A stretch of 64,000 nucleotides of DNA from 2-02-FULL-48-14 sp964356195. Its GTDB lineage: Bacteria > Patescibacteriota > Gracilibacteria > UBA1369 > 2-02-FULL-48-14. Under the pieces are notes generated by a model. It was not told where the DNA came from, made no database searches, and saw only the letters and a program-made list of their open reading frames with translations. A program made the position numbers and the translations under genes. Each line of letters starts with the position of its first letter. The first letter of the stretch is position 1. Location: positions 20,737 to 84,736 of the forward strand of contig CAYHGP010000003.1 in NCBI GenBank assembly GCA_964356195.1. The letters run 5' to 3'. Of the stretch, positions 6,040 to 15,534 are shown piece after piece.

Positions 6040-7467
6040 ATGACTCTCGTAAACCGCCAAGAAGCCGAAGACTTACTCCGAAACGCAAAAAACATCCTCC
6101 TTGCGCCGTCTTCACCGATGGACGGAGACAGTGTGGGAAGTTCGCTGGCCCTCATGGCCGTGCTCCGAAAAATGGGGAAAACCGCAACCGTAGTGGCCTA
6201 TGAACCCCTCCCGGAATACCTCAAATTCTTGCCTTTCGTTAGCCAAATTCAGCCAACCATTGCACCGTCCAAAGACCTCGTCATTTCCCTCAGTACCGAA
6301 AATGCTGACGTGGATCATTTGAAGTACGAAGTTGAACCCGGCCGCATCAACATCATTGTGACGCCAAAACAGGGCCACTTCTCTCCTCAAGACATCAGTT
6401 TCCGAGGGAAAGGGGCGGACTTCGACCTCATCGTCACGGTAGACACGGGGGACATTGTACAGATTGGAAAACTCTACACGGAAAACAAGGAACTGTTTGA
6501 TCGAGTGCCTCTGCTCAACATCGATCATCACGCGTCGAACGGAAAATTTGGAACTCACAATTACCTCGAAATCACCGCAGCGGCCACCACTCAAATGATC
6601 ACACCCATGCTCATTGATTTTGAGAAGGAACGCGGCGAAGAACTCATCGATGAAGACGTAGCCACTTTGCTCCTCGTGGGAATCATCACGGACACCGGCA
6701 GTTTTCAGCATTCCAACACCACTCCGGAGGCCTTTGAAATGGCAGCCAACCTTTTGGATCGCGGCGCGCGTCAGCAAGAAATCATCAAACACATTTTCAA
6801 GACCAAGAGTCTCGGGACCCTCAAACTTTGGGGCCGCGTACTTTCTCGAATTCAATACGATCAAAAGTTACGCTTGGTTTACTCAACCATCACGCTTCAA
6901 GATCTTTCGGACACCGGCACCACGCCCGATGACACGGGAGGAATTATTGATGAACTCATGAGCAACGCGCCCGGCGCCGAAGTAGTAATGCTTTTGAAAG
7001 AAAAAGAACCCGGCTACGTTTCAGGAAGTTTCCGTGCCCCCGGCACCCTTGCCGACGTGAGTGAAATTGCAAAACTCATGAATGGAGGCGGACACAAAAA
7101 AGCCGCCGGCTTCCGCATCAAAGAAAAAACCATGGAAGAAGCCCTCGAATTCTCCAAACAAAACATTGCGAAATATATGCTGCCGAAACTCGGGCATCCG
7201 TCCTCGGCGGAAATCGAACCTGAAGAAGACAGCGAAATCCGTCTTTTCCCGGGACTCGTTTCCAAGCCGCAAAAAAGCATCCCAAAGCCTGACAAGGGCG
7301 GGGAAGATATGCTTCTTGAAGACTTTAGAAAACGTTCCTCGGCGCAGCCGAGTGGCCCTTCCCTCGATCCCGTGCAAGAGAAAACCGTTCACTTCTTTCA
7401 GGATCCAGACGGACAGGTGAAAGAGCCAAAAACGGTAGGCGAAATGCTATCCCAGCTGGGGCAGTAG
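6040..7467 (+). CDS. DHH/DHHA1 phosphoesterase, NrnA-like
   Basis: Member of the family that hydrolyses nano-RNA or cyclic dinucleotides. It has a DGDSVGSS motif near residues 30-37, an IVTVDTGD segment near residue 133, the DHH motif in NIDHHASNGKFGTHN near residue 170, and GGGHKKAAG near residue 350 in the DHHA1 domain. The His that normally precedes the DxD motif (HxxPDGD) is replaced: the text reads SSPMDGD. A tail of about 100 acidic, Pro-rich residues follows the domain. A GTG at 6019 would add 7 residues but sits in a hairpin. The last 21 bp overlap yebC on the other strand. The exact substrate cannot be told. Confidence 0.85.
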   Translation: MTLVNRQEAEDLLRNAKNILLAPSSPMDGDSVGSSLALMAVLRKMGKTATVVAYEPLPEYLKFLPFVSQIQPTIAPSKDLVISLSTENADVDHLKYEVEPGRINIIVTPKQGHFSPQDISFRGKGADFDLIVTVDTGDIVQIGKLYTENKELFDRVPLLNIDHHASNGKFGTHNYLEITAAATTQMITPMLIDFEKERGEELIDEDVATLLLVGIITDTGSFQHSNTTPEAFEMAANLLDRGARQQEIIKHIFKTKSLGTLKLWGRVLSRIQYDQKLRLVYSTITLQDLSDTGTTPDDTGGIIDELMSNAPGAEVVMLLKEKEPGYVSGSFRAPGTLADVSEIAKLMNGGGHKKAAGFRIKEKTMEEALEFSKQNIAKYMLPKLGHPSSAEIEPEEDSEIRLFPGLVSKPQKSIPKPDKGGEDMLLEDFRKRSSAQPSGPSLDPVQEKTVHFFQDPDGQVKEPKTVGEMLSQLGQ

Positions 7468-8199
7468 AGCATCGTCAATATCCACATTTGAGGTGACGCG
7501 CATCACATCCTCGTCTTCTTCGAGCAGTTCTATTAAGTTGATCACTTTACGGGCCAGCTCTAAATCGGTGACGTGAACTTCCTCTTTGGGAATCCACACA
7601 AGTTCATCTTTTTCAACGGTGAAACCAGCTCCCTCCAGAGCTTTTTTCACTTCGCCGAGCTTTTCTGCCGCGGCATAAACTTCATATTTCCCATCTTCGC
7701 CAACATTGAGATCGTCCGCTCCGCAATCAATCAAACTCAGTTCCGCTTCATCTGCTGATTTGCCTTTCACGTCGACGAGAAAATACGCTTTCTTTGAAAA
7801 CTTCCAGGAAACACTGCCCACCGAGGCCATGTTGCCGCCATGCTTGCCCAAAAGAGTACGAACATTCGTGAGGGTTCGATTCGTATTGTCACTAATGGTG
7901 TCCACGAGCAAAGCACTTCCTCCGGGTCCAAAGGCCTCATAAGTGCCTTCCTGGTAATCCGTACCTTCTTTGTCTTCACCGGTTCCCTTTTTGATGGCCC
8001 GCTCAATATTGGCACTCGGAACATTCTCTTTTCGGGCCCGCTCCAAGGCTGCGCGAAGCGCTGTATTCGTACTCGGGTCTCCTCCGGTTCTCGCGGCAAT
8101 GGCAATGAGGCGAGCATGAAGAGTGAAAACTTTTCCACGCTTGGAATCGGCGGCTCCCTTTTGAAGCTTAGTAGTTTTCCATTTGCTGTGTCCTGACAT
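7447..8199 (-). CDS. yebC: YebC/PmpR-family protein
   Basis: Family of three-domain proteins described as transcription regulators and, more recently, as helpers of translation at difficult stretches. The 250-residue product starts MSGHSKWKTTKLQKGAADSKRGKVF, the family signature. It also has GGDPSTNTALRAAL, the NVPSANIERAIKKGTG segment and a C-terminal LIELLEEDEDVMRVTSN block. Length is typical. It converges on and overlaps the DHH gene by 21 bp, with no terminator between. Confidence 0.95.
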   Translation of the reverse strand: MSGHSKWKTTKLQKGAADSKRGKVFTLHARLIAIAARTGGDPSTNTALRAALERARKENVPSANIERAIKKGTGEDKEGTDYQEGTYEAFGPGGSALLVDTISDNTNRTLTNVRTLLGKHGGNMASVGSVSWKFSKKAYFLVDVKGKSADEAELSLIDCGADDLNVGEDGKYEVYAAAEKLGEVKKALEGAGFTVEKDELVWIPKEEVHVTDLELARKVINLIELLEEDEDVMRVTSNVDIDDALLPQLG

Positions 8200-8323
8200 T
8201 GTTTTGGCTTTTAGTGGCTGAAACGAGCGCCCTCATTCTCTTGGATTCGCTCGGTGAGGTCAATTAAAACTTTCATCCATCCGCTTTTGCTGGCACTATT
8301 GTCCGTGACAATTATTGCCACCC

Positions 8324-9172
8324 ATGTTCAAATCAAAACCCATCCAATTCGTCTTGGCGCCCCTCCTGGTGTTCTTGGGAAGTTTCGTCGGGCTGGCTTT
8401 GTTCTTCAGTCAGCAAAGTGGACATATTCTTTGGGAAAACTTGGTGGCCTCCGCCATATTCGCCGCAATACTGGCTTTTTTTGCATTCATTTGTATGTTC
8501 AGCAAATGGATATTCATAGGATGGATGGGAATAACGATTTTAGCCGCAGGAATAGTTTACCTCGCAGGATGGGACTCTTTTTCCATCAACTACTTCGGCG
8601 GAAATGCATACGTCGGATCTTGCCCCGTTTCGTTCTATTGCTTCAATACAGAGCAACTTGGGTTTTGGTACTTGCTCATGAAAACCGCCTTTGAAATAAT
8701 TTTCCTTTTCGACGTCATTGTTGGATTCAAACTGGGAGTGCACACCTTGGTGGCCCTCAACTGGGCCTACCCGCAAACGCGCTACTTCATGGGCACTTTT
8801 ATTCTCGGTCTCTTCACTTTTCTCCTCAGTTTTGTTCAAAGAATTCCGGATGTGCCCAAATATACCGACTTTCAGTACTTGCTCCTCGGTTTCCTTGGGA
8901 TTCTTGCCCTGGCCTCCTTTTGCTTTGGTGTTTTTTATACAAAATTGGGAACAAAACTGGATCGATTCAAAAAGATTTATGGCGCTGCCGTGCTGTCTTA
9001 TATTTTCCTCATTCCGATCCTCATTCCTTTTGACGTCGCCTCCGCAGAAGACCAAAGAGCCGCCCTCATCGCACGAGTGATCTTCGCATCCCTGGCGGTT
9101 TTCTTGTTTATTTACATGGGATTTTTCGCAAAACCGGCTTCAATAGGGTCCAAGAAAATCAAAAAATCCTGA
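8324..9172 (+). CDS. Multi-pass membrane protein, unknown function
   Basis: Not recognised. The 282-residue product has about seven hydrophobic segments (near residues 10-28, 40-60, 65-85, 115-135, 155-172, 190-210 and 240-275) and a basic tail KKIKKS. The ATG at 8324 is preferred to a TTG at 8315. A short loop with cysteines (SCPVSFYC) around residue 100 may face outward. It stands alone between yebC (divergent) and the promoter of the next gene. Confidence 0.7.
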   Translation: MFKSKPIQFVLAPLLVFLGSFVGLALFFSQQSGHILWENLVASAIFAAILAFFAFICMFSKWIFIGWMGITILAAGIVYLAGWDSFSINYFGGNAYVGSCPVSFYCFNTEQLGFWYLLMKTAFEIIFLFDVIVGFKLGVHTLVALNWAYPQTRYFMGTFILGLFTFLLSFVQRIPDVPKYTDFQYLLLGFLGILALASFCFGVFYTKLGTKLDRFKKIYGAAVLSYIFLIPILIPFDVASAEDQRAALIARVIFASLAVFLFIYMGFFAKPASIGSKKIKKS

Positions 9173-9202
9173 CACCCCAAAAAGCGCTGCCCCCATGCAG
9201 AC

Positions 9203-9231
9203 TTGACAGATCTGTTAACTTGGCTTATTAT
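9203..9231 (+). promoter_or_regulatory. Promoter of the large envelope protein at 9264
   Basis: Perfect TTGACA (9203-9208), 17-bp spacer, TATTAT (9226-9231), 32 nt before the ATG at 9264. It is likely to drive both large genes at 9264 and 11641, which are separated by only 7 bp. Confidence 0.8.
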
Positions 9232-9263
9232 ATTATAATAAAAAAAGTTAACCCGTATGGCCC

Positions 9264-11633
9264 ATGTCAACAGTAGTGCCCCCTCCGCCGGATGCCCCCA
9301 AAGGTCCGGAAGAGCCCAAAAGATCCGTTTCGACATCCGCATCCGTTCCTCTCACCGGTGAGCAAGCTCTTGTTGGAGCGGCAGTCTTGGGCGCCGTGGG
9401 ACATATTTTAACGCCCTCCGTACCGGACAGAATAAGCCAGAAAGAGAGAGGGGAAGACAGTGGCGAAGCTGCAAGAGATGCAGATCTCGTTCAAGCTAAA
9501 GTTGAGTTATTTCAGCAGATTTACGGAGAAGGAGACGTAGATACCGTTTACTTCTACGATGAAACAGGACTGGTTGTGAAGGAAAAAAACCTACCAAAAA
9601 CTTGGTCAGAGATGACACAAGAGGCCAGGAAAACCTGGCTCAATGAAAATAAACCCAAAAGTGAGAAGGCCATTTCTACCGATGGAATCCGCATTTCCTT
9701 CCCAAAATTTGATTCGAAATCTGAAAAAGGCCTCGTAGAAACAGCCGTAGATCGAAGCCTGGAGCAGGCGCAAGATTCGCGCTATTTCGGAAATGAGAAG
9801 CTGAGTATTGAAGACGCAATGTGGAAAATTTGTGAAGCCTACGAAGTGCCTGTGGAAATTGCCATGGGTTTTGCCGCGAACCGCAGCTTGTTCGATAAAG
9901 CCGACGTAGATCGAAACGAGGCCGGAGACATGGGGGGCCGTGGACTTTTCAAACTCACCACGGGTGCCTACACAGAAGCACTGACGTATATGCAGCGACA
10001 CTCGGAATATTCTCAAAAAGTCCGAAAAGGAAGACTCGGCGATTTTGAAAAAGAATGGCAAAACCGTTTCGTACAAATCGAAGTCTTTTGCGCCTACTAT
10101 CGTCGTCTCTACGATGGCCTCACCGGTGAACGAGGGGCTTTGAAGACCTTGAAAGACCGTTTGAATACCATCGATCCAAGTTATTCTTCAGATTCTGTCG
10201 AAGAGCAAGCCGTCATCACAGCGTACCTTTCCGGTCCGACACGAGTGAAAGAGGTCATCCAGGCTTTCGCTAAGCTTCCCGATGAAAAAATCAAAGAAGT
10301 TTTAGGGGAAGCTCCCTACGGTTCAGATGTTTGGCCGGAAATTTTGCGTGATTCCTTCGGCAGAAATGGAATCAATCAAGAGTCTTTGGATTTCACGGGC
10401 AAGGTCTACGCGATGTCCGCGATGGTCAGTGAAGAGGGGGCTGCCTATGTGGGCGAAGCAACCGGCACCGGCGGACGTTCTTGGCTCAAGGCACTCTCAC
10501 TTTTGACCGGTGCTGCCGCCATGGGTGCGGGTGGAACTCTTACCGCACAAACCGCTCTCAAACAACAAAGAGCTGAAGCTCTCACTCGCAGAGACCTGCT
10601 CATAAGAGCTTTGGGTGCAGCGGCCCTAGTCACTCCTCCGGGAAAACTTATTGCTGCTTCTATAGAACTTCCCGATTGGGACTTTGGTGGTGAAGAACCG
10701 GTGCCACCTCCTCCTCCACCAGAGGGGCCTCAAGAAAAACCTTCCTTTCCCGAAGTAGCGGAACAAGCAAAAAAAACTTTGGATACTCTTTACGCAGATT
10801 TGAAGAGCCAGAAACGAATCCTCCGTACCCCCAACGAACAAAGCGAAGCAAAGCGTTATTCCCAACCTTCTCAGGACACCCTGGTGAGAGGCTCCTTCAA
10901 CAAAGTTATTGGTAAAGAACTGACGGACGAAATCTATAAGACGAGAAAAGATAAGCAATCGGGAAGAAATCACCTGTACGACAAAGCGGCCCCAAAAGTA
11001 GAAGCTTACCGGGATGCACGTCTCAAAGATGGAACTTTCGTCCAATTGCAAAACGACAACGCCAATTGTTTTTGTGAGGGAGTAGGCACCACCAGCGGTA
11101 CAGGGAACAATCCCGATTGGATGTGTATGCATAAAGATCTAGTCCCCCTCATTGAAACCATGATTGAGCTTGTGAATTATCAAATTGATTTATTCAATGC
11201 CAATCCATCGGCTTACGGAAAGGCAAAAAACAGAAAGTTGAGCCATGTTTCGGCTCTTCGACTTTCAGGTGCCCTGCGGGGTCCGAAACAAACAAAAAAA
11301 ATGTTGAATGACCCTACATTGGCCTCTCAAACCACCAAGTCTCTCACCGCTCACTGGGGGGGAGGGACGGTGGACATAGGATCTTATGTAAATGGAAACG
11401 CACACATCGCTCGCATCTCGGAAGATATGCTTGATGAGAACGGAACTGTAGACCTCAAAGCAGGTGAGAAACTCTCGAATGGAAAATTCAAAGCAGAAGC
11501 AGCGCTTATTAGTGTATTTATGGGGCGCGCTCTTTTTGCGATGAAAGCACCCCTTGAAGCAATCGAACACATTAAAATGATGCCGCTCTGGGAACGGAAA
11601 CCAAAAAACTGGCACGTCTCCACCGATTTATAG
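9264..11633 (+). CDS. Large envelope protein: degenerate transglycosylase-like domain plus C-terminal LAS/M15-like peptidase domain
   Basis: 789 residues. Residues about 185-290 resemble a lytic-transglycosylase fold (AMGFAANRSLF then GGRGLFKLTTGAY), but the catalytic Glu of the usual ES.F motif appears to be Arg, so that domain may bind rather than cut glycan. Two hydrophobic stretches sit near residues 405-460; the second follows TRRDLLIRALGAAAL, which looks like a twin-arginine signal placed internally. A Pro-rich linker follows. The C-terminal domain has TAHWGGGTVDIG (about 695-706) and NWHV (about 783), the SxHxxGxAxD...WH pattern of zinc LAS/M15 peptidases. Probably acts on peptidoglycan. 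The domain calls are by eye. Confidence 0.7.
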   Translation: MSTVVPPPPDAPKGPEEPKRSVSTSASVPLTGEQALVGAAVLGAVGHILTPSVPDRISQKERGEDSGEAARDADLVQAKVELFQQIYGEGDVDTVYFYDETGLVVKEKNLPKTWSEMTQEARKTWLNENKPKSEKAISTDGIRISFPKFDSKSEKGLVETAVDRSLEQAQDSRYFGNEKLSIEDAMWKICEAYEVPVEIAMGFAANRSLFDKADVDRNEAGDMGGRGLFKLTTGAYTEALTYMQRHSEYSQKVRKGRLGDFEKEWQNRFVQIEVFCAYYRRLYDGLTGERGALKTLKDRLNTIDPSYSSDSVEEQAVITAYLSGPTRVKEVIQAFAKLPDEKIKEVLGEAPYGSDVWPEILRDSFGRNGINQESLDFTGKVYAMSAMVSEEGAAYVGEATGTGGRSWLKALSLLTGAAAMGAGGTLTAQTALKQQRAEALTRRDLLIRALGAAALVTPPGKLIAASIELPDWDFGGEEPVPPPPPPEGPQEKPSFPEVAEQAKKTLDTLYADLKSQKRILRTPNEQSEAKRYSQPSQDTLVRGSFNKVIGKELTDEIYKTRKDKQSGRNHLYDKAAPKVEAYRDARLKDGTFVQLQNDNANCFCEGVGTTSGTGNNPDWMCMHKDLVPLIETMIELVNYQIDLFNANPSAYGKAKNRKLSHVSALRLSGALRGPKQTKKMLNDPTLASQTTKSLTAHWGGGTVDIGSYVNGNAHIARISEDMLDENGTVDLKAGEKLSNGKFKAEAALISVFMGRALFAMKAPLEAIEHIKMMPLWERKPKNWHVSTDL

Positions 11634-11640
11634 ATAGTTT

Positions 11641-14385
11641 ATGAGCCAACCCGATAAAAATCGTCAACTGGGAGAAGGGCCCGCGCCTCGCGAAGGAAGA
11701 GAAAACTCACGAGAAACGGACTTTGATTTAGCGAGTCTCGCGAGCCGCTTCCGAGTTTTGCCGGCTCTGGTTTTGGCAGGCATACTTCAAAGTTGCGATG
11801 CGCCTGCACCCGTTCCGGAGCCAAACCCTGGGGTAGATTCCGGAGAAGTCGATAAACCTTTCATTTACATACAAGACCCTCGCAGCACCCAGGAAATTCT
11901 TTTGGCTCTCAAAGCCAGGCATCCGGTGCTCAATACGAACCAACAGTTTTTACTATTTGCACTCGACACTCACATTCGTACATTGCTGGAGCAAAAAAAA
12001 GACCTCATTCATGGAGACAAACGCAAAAAAGGCGACCCTAAAGACGACTTCATCGGCTTGGAACAATATAAAGAGGAGCTTAAAAAATTAGCAAAGAAAG
12101 CAAAGCCAAAGAAAGGGAAGGCCCGCACCGATTACGAAAAAAAGTTTGCAGATCTCAGCAAAGCCATTGCGGGTCGCGAAAGCGCAATAAGAAAAATCGA
12201 CGAATTTCTGGATCCGGAAAATCTTGGAAAAATTGAAGCCGCCCAAGGGGACGCAGATTATGGAATTTTCTTGGAAAAAGTCACTTATTCGGAATTAAAG
12301 GAAATGGGCCTTATCTCACCGGGAGATGGCTTGGAAAAACACAGCTATTTAAAGGTGGAAGGAATGTGGCCGCTCAAACTGAAGGCGATAGAAGCTGCAA
12401 AATTCAAAGGGAAAGAAAGGCATTTACAGGCCTGTAAAGACGTGGTCGCCAAACTCGCTACACGCGAGGTGGAGAAAATGACTTACGAAGAATTTTACGA
12501 TCGTATCCGTGAAGTGGTGAGGGAACTCAAACCTCACGCCGGGGAGCTGGGACTCGCCACTCCTTACCTGGATTACTTGGACGCGGACACCTTAACTTCC
12601 ATTGTTCTTCATGAACTCATGCCCGCCAACTACAACCCGGTGGCTAGAATTCACATCATGAGTATGATGCTGGATCAAGGTTTTGAACCTGAATATGTTC
12701 CCGCCATTCACGACACTTCCGCAAGTTATGGGCCTTACCAAGCGACGCTTCCGACTCAAGAAAACATCCAAAGTCTGGCGCAAAAGAGGGGTCTGGCAGA
12801 AATTCCCAATTTGGACCCTAAATTAAAAGAAGTCCCCAACTTTGTGGATGCCACCGACTTGGAATCTCAAACACTTTTCGCCTACCTGCTCACGCTCTCA
12901 AATCACCAAAGTGTTTACGAAACCATTTTAAAAAAAGATCCTGAATTTAAACCCTACTTTGACCGTTCCACCCAAGCCGAACGCCGTATTTTCTTTTCAG
13001 GTCTTGCTGGTTATTTCCATAATCATGGTTTTACGGACGTGCCCGCCATTGAAGGATTTTTCACGGACGAAGGCAATCCAGTTTTTAGCACAAAAACACC
13101 GGAAGCCACTCTTCAAGAAGCCTACAAAAGATTCGTGGAGAATAGCTCAAAAATTCAAGGGAATAAAAAAGAAATTGCCGCCCGTCATGCCCGCGGTACC
13201 GGCGCCTTGGTGGAAAATGTGGTGGCTTATGGAAGGGTGGATCATCCCTTGGTGCTGCCTTCCGAACACGGAGCCAGCCCACGCGCTATCATGGCGGAAA
13301 CAAGCCAGCTCGTGAAAGAAATCCAAGGCAAGGAAACTTATGTCTTGCACGTAACGGCTTTGGGCGTGGAGGCCATGTTAACAAGTCTGCTGCAAGATCC
13401 GGCAAAAAAGGAGGAAATCCTTAAGTTCAATAACGTTCAAGCGAATGCGCAGGCGGGGACTTTGATCTACGTTCCCATCGAAGATCTCAAACCGGAACTG
13501 CAAGACAAAGAGGCCTATCGCATTGATGTAGAAACCCATGAAGACGCAGCAACTCTGGTTCAATTTATTGTAAAACCTGAATTTCAAACGGCCTGGAGTA
13601 ATGCCGCCTTGCTCGCGCTTTCGAACCCGGGAACTTGGGGGGAATGGTCGGACATTGAAGGCAGTATTCGTGTTCCAAAAACTTGGGTAGATGAGGCGCG
13701 CTTAGCACAACTTCCTCGCGCAAAACCGGAACAAGTCGCCCAGGCACCGAAGCTGAAACGAGTGCCCATCCCAACAGACTACGATGGGATGAGAATTCGT
13801 GGAATCCGCGACGGATTTGCAATTCCCGACTCCGCCACAGCCATTGAACTCTACGAAGCCGCTGCGCCACACTGCGAAGAGATTAAAAATAGTGAACATT
13901 TTATAATCAACTTGAGCCCTGACCAAGATCCCAAGCAAATGAAAGTGGCAGAGGAAGTACAGCCTCTTCTTGAACAACTCGGAGATAGTTTCAAGGAAAA
14001 ATCAGGCGGAGTAAAATTCGTGATCAATGCAGCCCTAAGGTCTTTCGCACGACAAATGGAGCTAGGATCTATTCGTGACGGACTTCACGTGACAGGACGA
14101 GCGGTGGACATTGCCGATGGTCGTTTTATGGATGAAAAGGGAAGAATGCTGACCTGGTCCGTGATGGGTGCAGGAGGAAAACCTGAAAAAGGCCCTGACG
14201 CCCCACGAGTTGAAGAATTAAGAGCCATTCTGAGAGAAACGCTTGAGGAAGCGCAAGGACTTGGCTACCTTTTAGCTTTCGATGAAACGGAAGTGGGTGC
14301 CAAGGCCCGCGATCATGACAAAAGTAGAGGGCATTTCCACCTTTACTTCCCCAAATTCCTTGAAGAGAGTGGGGACGAACTTTAG
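11641..14385 (+). CDS. Large lipoprotein-like protein with C-terminal LAS/M15-like peptidase domain
   Basis: 914 residues. A hydrophobic segment with a lipobox-like LQSC (near residues 49-52) follows an unusually long N-terminal tail of about 38 residues. Residues 110-190 are Lys/Glu-rich and helical. HELMPANYNP...SYGPYQ near 320-370 recalls a lysozyme-like fold, weakly. Residues about 560-690 contain two LysM-like stretches (for example NNVQANAQAGTLIYVPI). The last domain has ALRSFARQ, LHVTGRAVDIAD (about 815-826) and GHFHLYF (about 896-902), matching zinc LAS/M15 peptidases. It follows the 9264 gene after 7 bp and shares its C-terminal domain type, so the two likely work together on wall peptides. 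Confidence 0.7.
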   Translation: MSQPDKNRQLGEGPAPREGRENSRETDFDLASLASRFRVLPALVLAGILQSCDAPAPVPEPNPGVDSGEVDKPFIYIQDPRSTQEILLALKARHPVLNTNQQFLLFALDTHIRTLLEQKKDLIHGDKRKKGDPKDDFIGLEQYKEELKKLAKKAKPKKGKARTDYEKKFADLSKAIAGRESAIRKIDEFLDPENLGKIEAAQGDADYGIFLEKVTYSELKEMGLISPGDGLEKHSYLKVEGMWPLKLKAIEAAKFKGKERHLQACKDVVAKLATREVEKMTYEEFYDRIREVVRELKPHAGELGLATPYLDYLDADTLTSIVLHELMPANYNPVARIHIMSMMLDQGFEPEYVPAIHDTSASYGPYQATLPTQENIQSLAQKRGLAEIPNLDPKLKEVPNFVDATDLESQTLFAYLLTLSNHQSVYETILKKDPEFKPYFDRSTQAERRIFFSGLAGYFHNHGFTDVPAIEGFFTDEGNPVFSTKTPEATLQEAYKRFVENSSKIQGNKKEIAARHARGTGALVENVVAYGRVDHPLVLPSEHGASPRAIMAETSQLVKEIQGKETYVLHVTALGVEAMLTSLLQDPAKKEEILKFNNVQANAQAGTLIYVPIEDLKPELQDKEAYRIDVETHEDAATLVQFIVKPEFQTAWSNAALLALSNPGTWGEWSDIEGSIRVPKTWVDEARLAQLPRAKPEQVAQAPKLKRVPIPTDYDGMRIRGIRDGFAIPDSATAIELYEAAAPHCEEIKNSEHFIINLSPDQDPKQMKVAEEVQPLLEQLGDSFKEKSGGVKFVINAALRSFARQMELGSIRDGLHVTGRAVDIADGRFMDEKGRMLTWSVMGAGGKPEKGPDAPRVEELRAILRETLEEAQGLGYLLAFDETEVGAKARDHDKSRGHFHLYFPKFLEESGDEL

Positions 14386-14388
14386 GAT

Positions 14389-15534
14389 TCACGCACTGCG
14401 TTTCACGGCCTCCGCAATGACGTTCGCCACCCCTTCTTCAAACGGACTGGGGATGATTTTTTCGGCCGTCGCTTGAGGGACAAGAGCGGCCAAAGCTTCC
14501 GCCGCAGCCAGGAACATTTTTTCGGTGAACAGCGTGATGCGGCCGTCGAGGGCGCCGCGGAAAATACCAGGGAACACCAGCACATTATTGAGTTGATTTT
14601 GGGAATCGCTGCGTCCGGTAGCCACCACCGCGGCACCTGCTTCTTTGGCATCTGCTTCGGAGATTTCAGGGTCGGGATTCGCCATCGCAAAAACAATGGC
14701 TCGTTCCGCCATGCTTTTTACCATTTCTTTCGTGACCAAACCAGCCTTTGAAACCCCAATAAAAACATCAGCACCCACCAAGATTTCCGCCAAAGTTCCG
14801 CTGAATTTTTCAGGATTTGTGTACTCCGCAATTTCCTGTTTTGCACTGTTCATATTTTCACTGCGTCCTTGGAAAATTGCTCCCACTGTGTCCGCCAAAA
14901 TCAAATTAGAAAAACCGTAAGCATGAAGCAGTTGTGCAATCGCAATTCCGGCCGCACCCGCTCCATTAATCACCAACTTAACCGTCTTGTCTTTTTCAAC
15001 GACTTTGAGCGCATTAATGAGTCCGGCTAAAACAACAATCGCGGTACCGTGTTGGTCATCGTGGAACACAGGAATTTTGAGACGCGCCTTTAATTTTTCC
15101 TCGACTTCAAAACAGCGCGGTGCTGAAATATCTTCCAAATTAATTCCGCCAAAACCTTCCGCAATATTCACCACCAATTCTACAATTTCATCTACATTTT
15201 GCGTACTCAGCACAAGCGGGTAGGCATCAATTCCGGCAAATTGCTTAAACAAAAGAGCCTTGCCCTCCATCACGGGGTAAGCCCCCGCCGCACCAATGTT
15301 TCCAAGTCCCAAAACCGCACTTCCATCACTCACCACCGCCACACTGTTTCCCTTGGGTGTTAGCTCGTACATCAGTCCAGGGTCCTTCGCAATCGCCAAA
15401 GAAACGGCTCCCACTCCCGGAGTGTAAGCTCGGCTCAAATCATCGCGACTCGCCAAAGGCACTTTCGCCGCCACAGCCAACTTACCTCGATTGAGGCGAT
15501 GGAGCTGCAGTGCGTCATCATCAAATCGGCTCAT
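14389..15534 (-). CDS. NAD(P)-dependent malic enzyme (short form)
   Basis: Decarboxylates malate to pyruvate with reduction of NAD(P). The 381-residue protein matches the short bacterial form: AYTPGVGAVSLAI with the catalytic Tyr near residue 36, VVSDGSAVLGLGNIGA, metal-binding FHDDQHGTA, the Rossmann GAGAAGIAIAQLL and FAMANPDPEI. The ATG overlaps the stop of the small lipoprotein by 1 nt (TAATG), so it is the third gene of an operon with an SLH protein and that lipoprotein, an odd pairing of metabolism and envelope. It converges with the 11641 gene, 3 bp apart. Confidence 0.95.
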   Translation of the reverse strand: MSRFDDDALQLHRLNRGKLAVAAKVPLASRDDLSRAYTPGVGAVSLAIAKDPGLMYELTPKGNSVAVVSDGSAVLGLGNIGAAGAYPVMEGKALLFKQFAGIDAYPLVLSTQNVDEIVELVVNIAEGFGGINLEDISAPRCFEVEEKLKARLKIPVFHDDQHGTAIVVLAGLINALKVVEKDKTVKLVINGAGAAGIAIAQLLHAYGFSNLILADTVGAIFQGRSENMNSAKQEIAEYTNPEKFSGTLAEILVGADVFIGVSKAGLVTKEMVKSMAERAIVFAMANPDPEISEADAKEAGAAVVATGRSDSQNQLNNVLVFPGIFRGALDGRITLFTEKMFLAAAEALAALVPQATAEKIIPSPFEEGVANVIAEAVKRSA

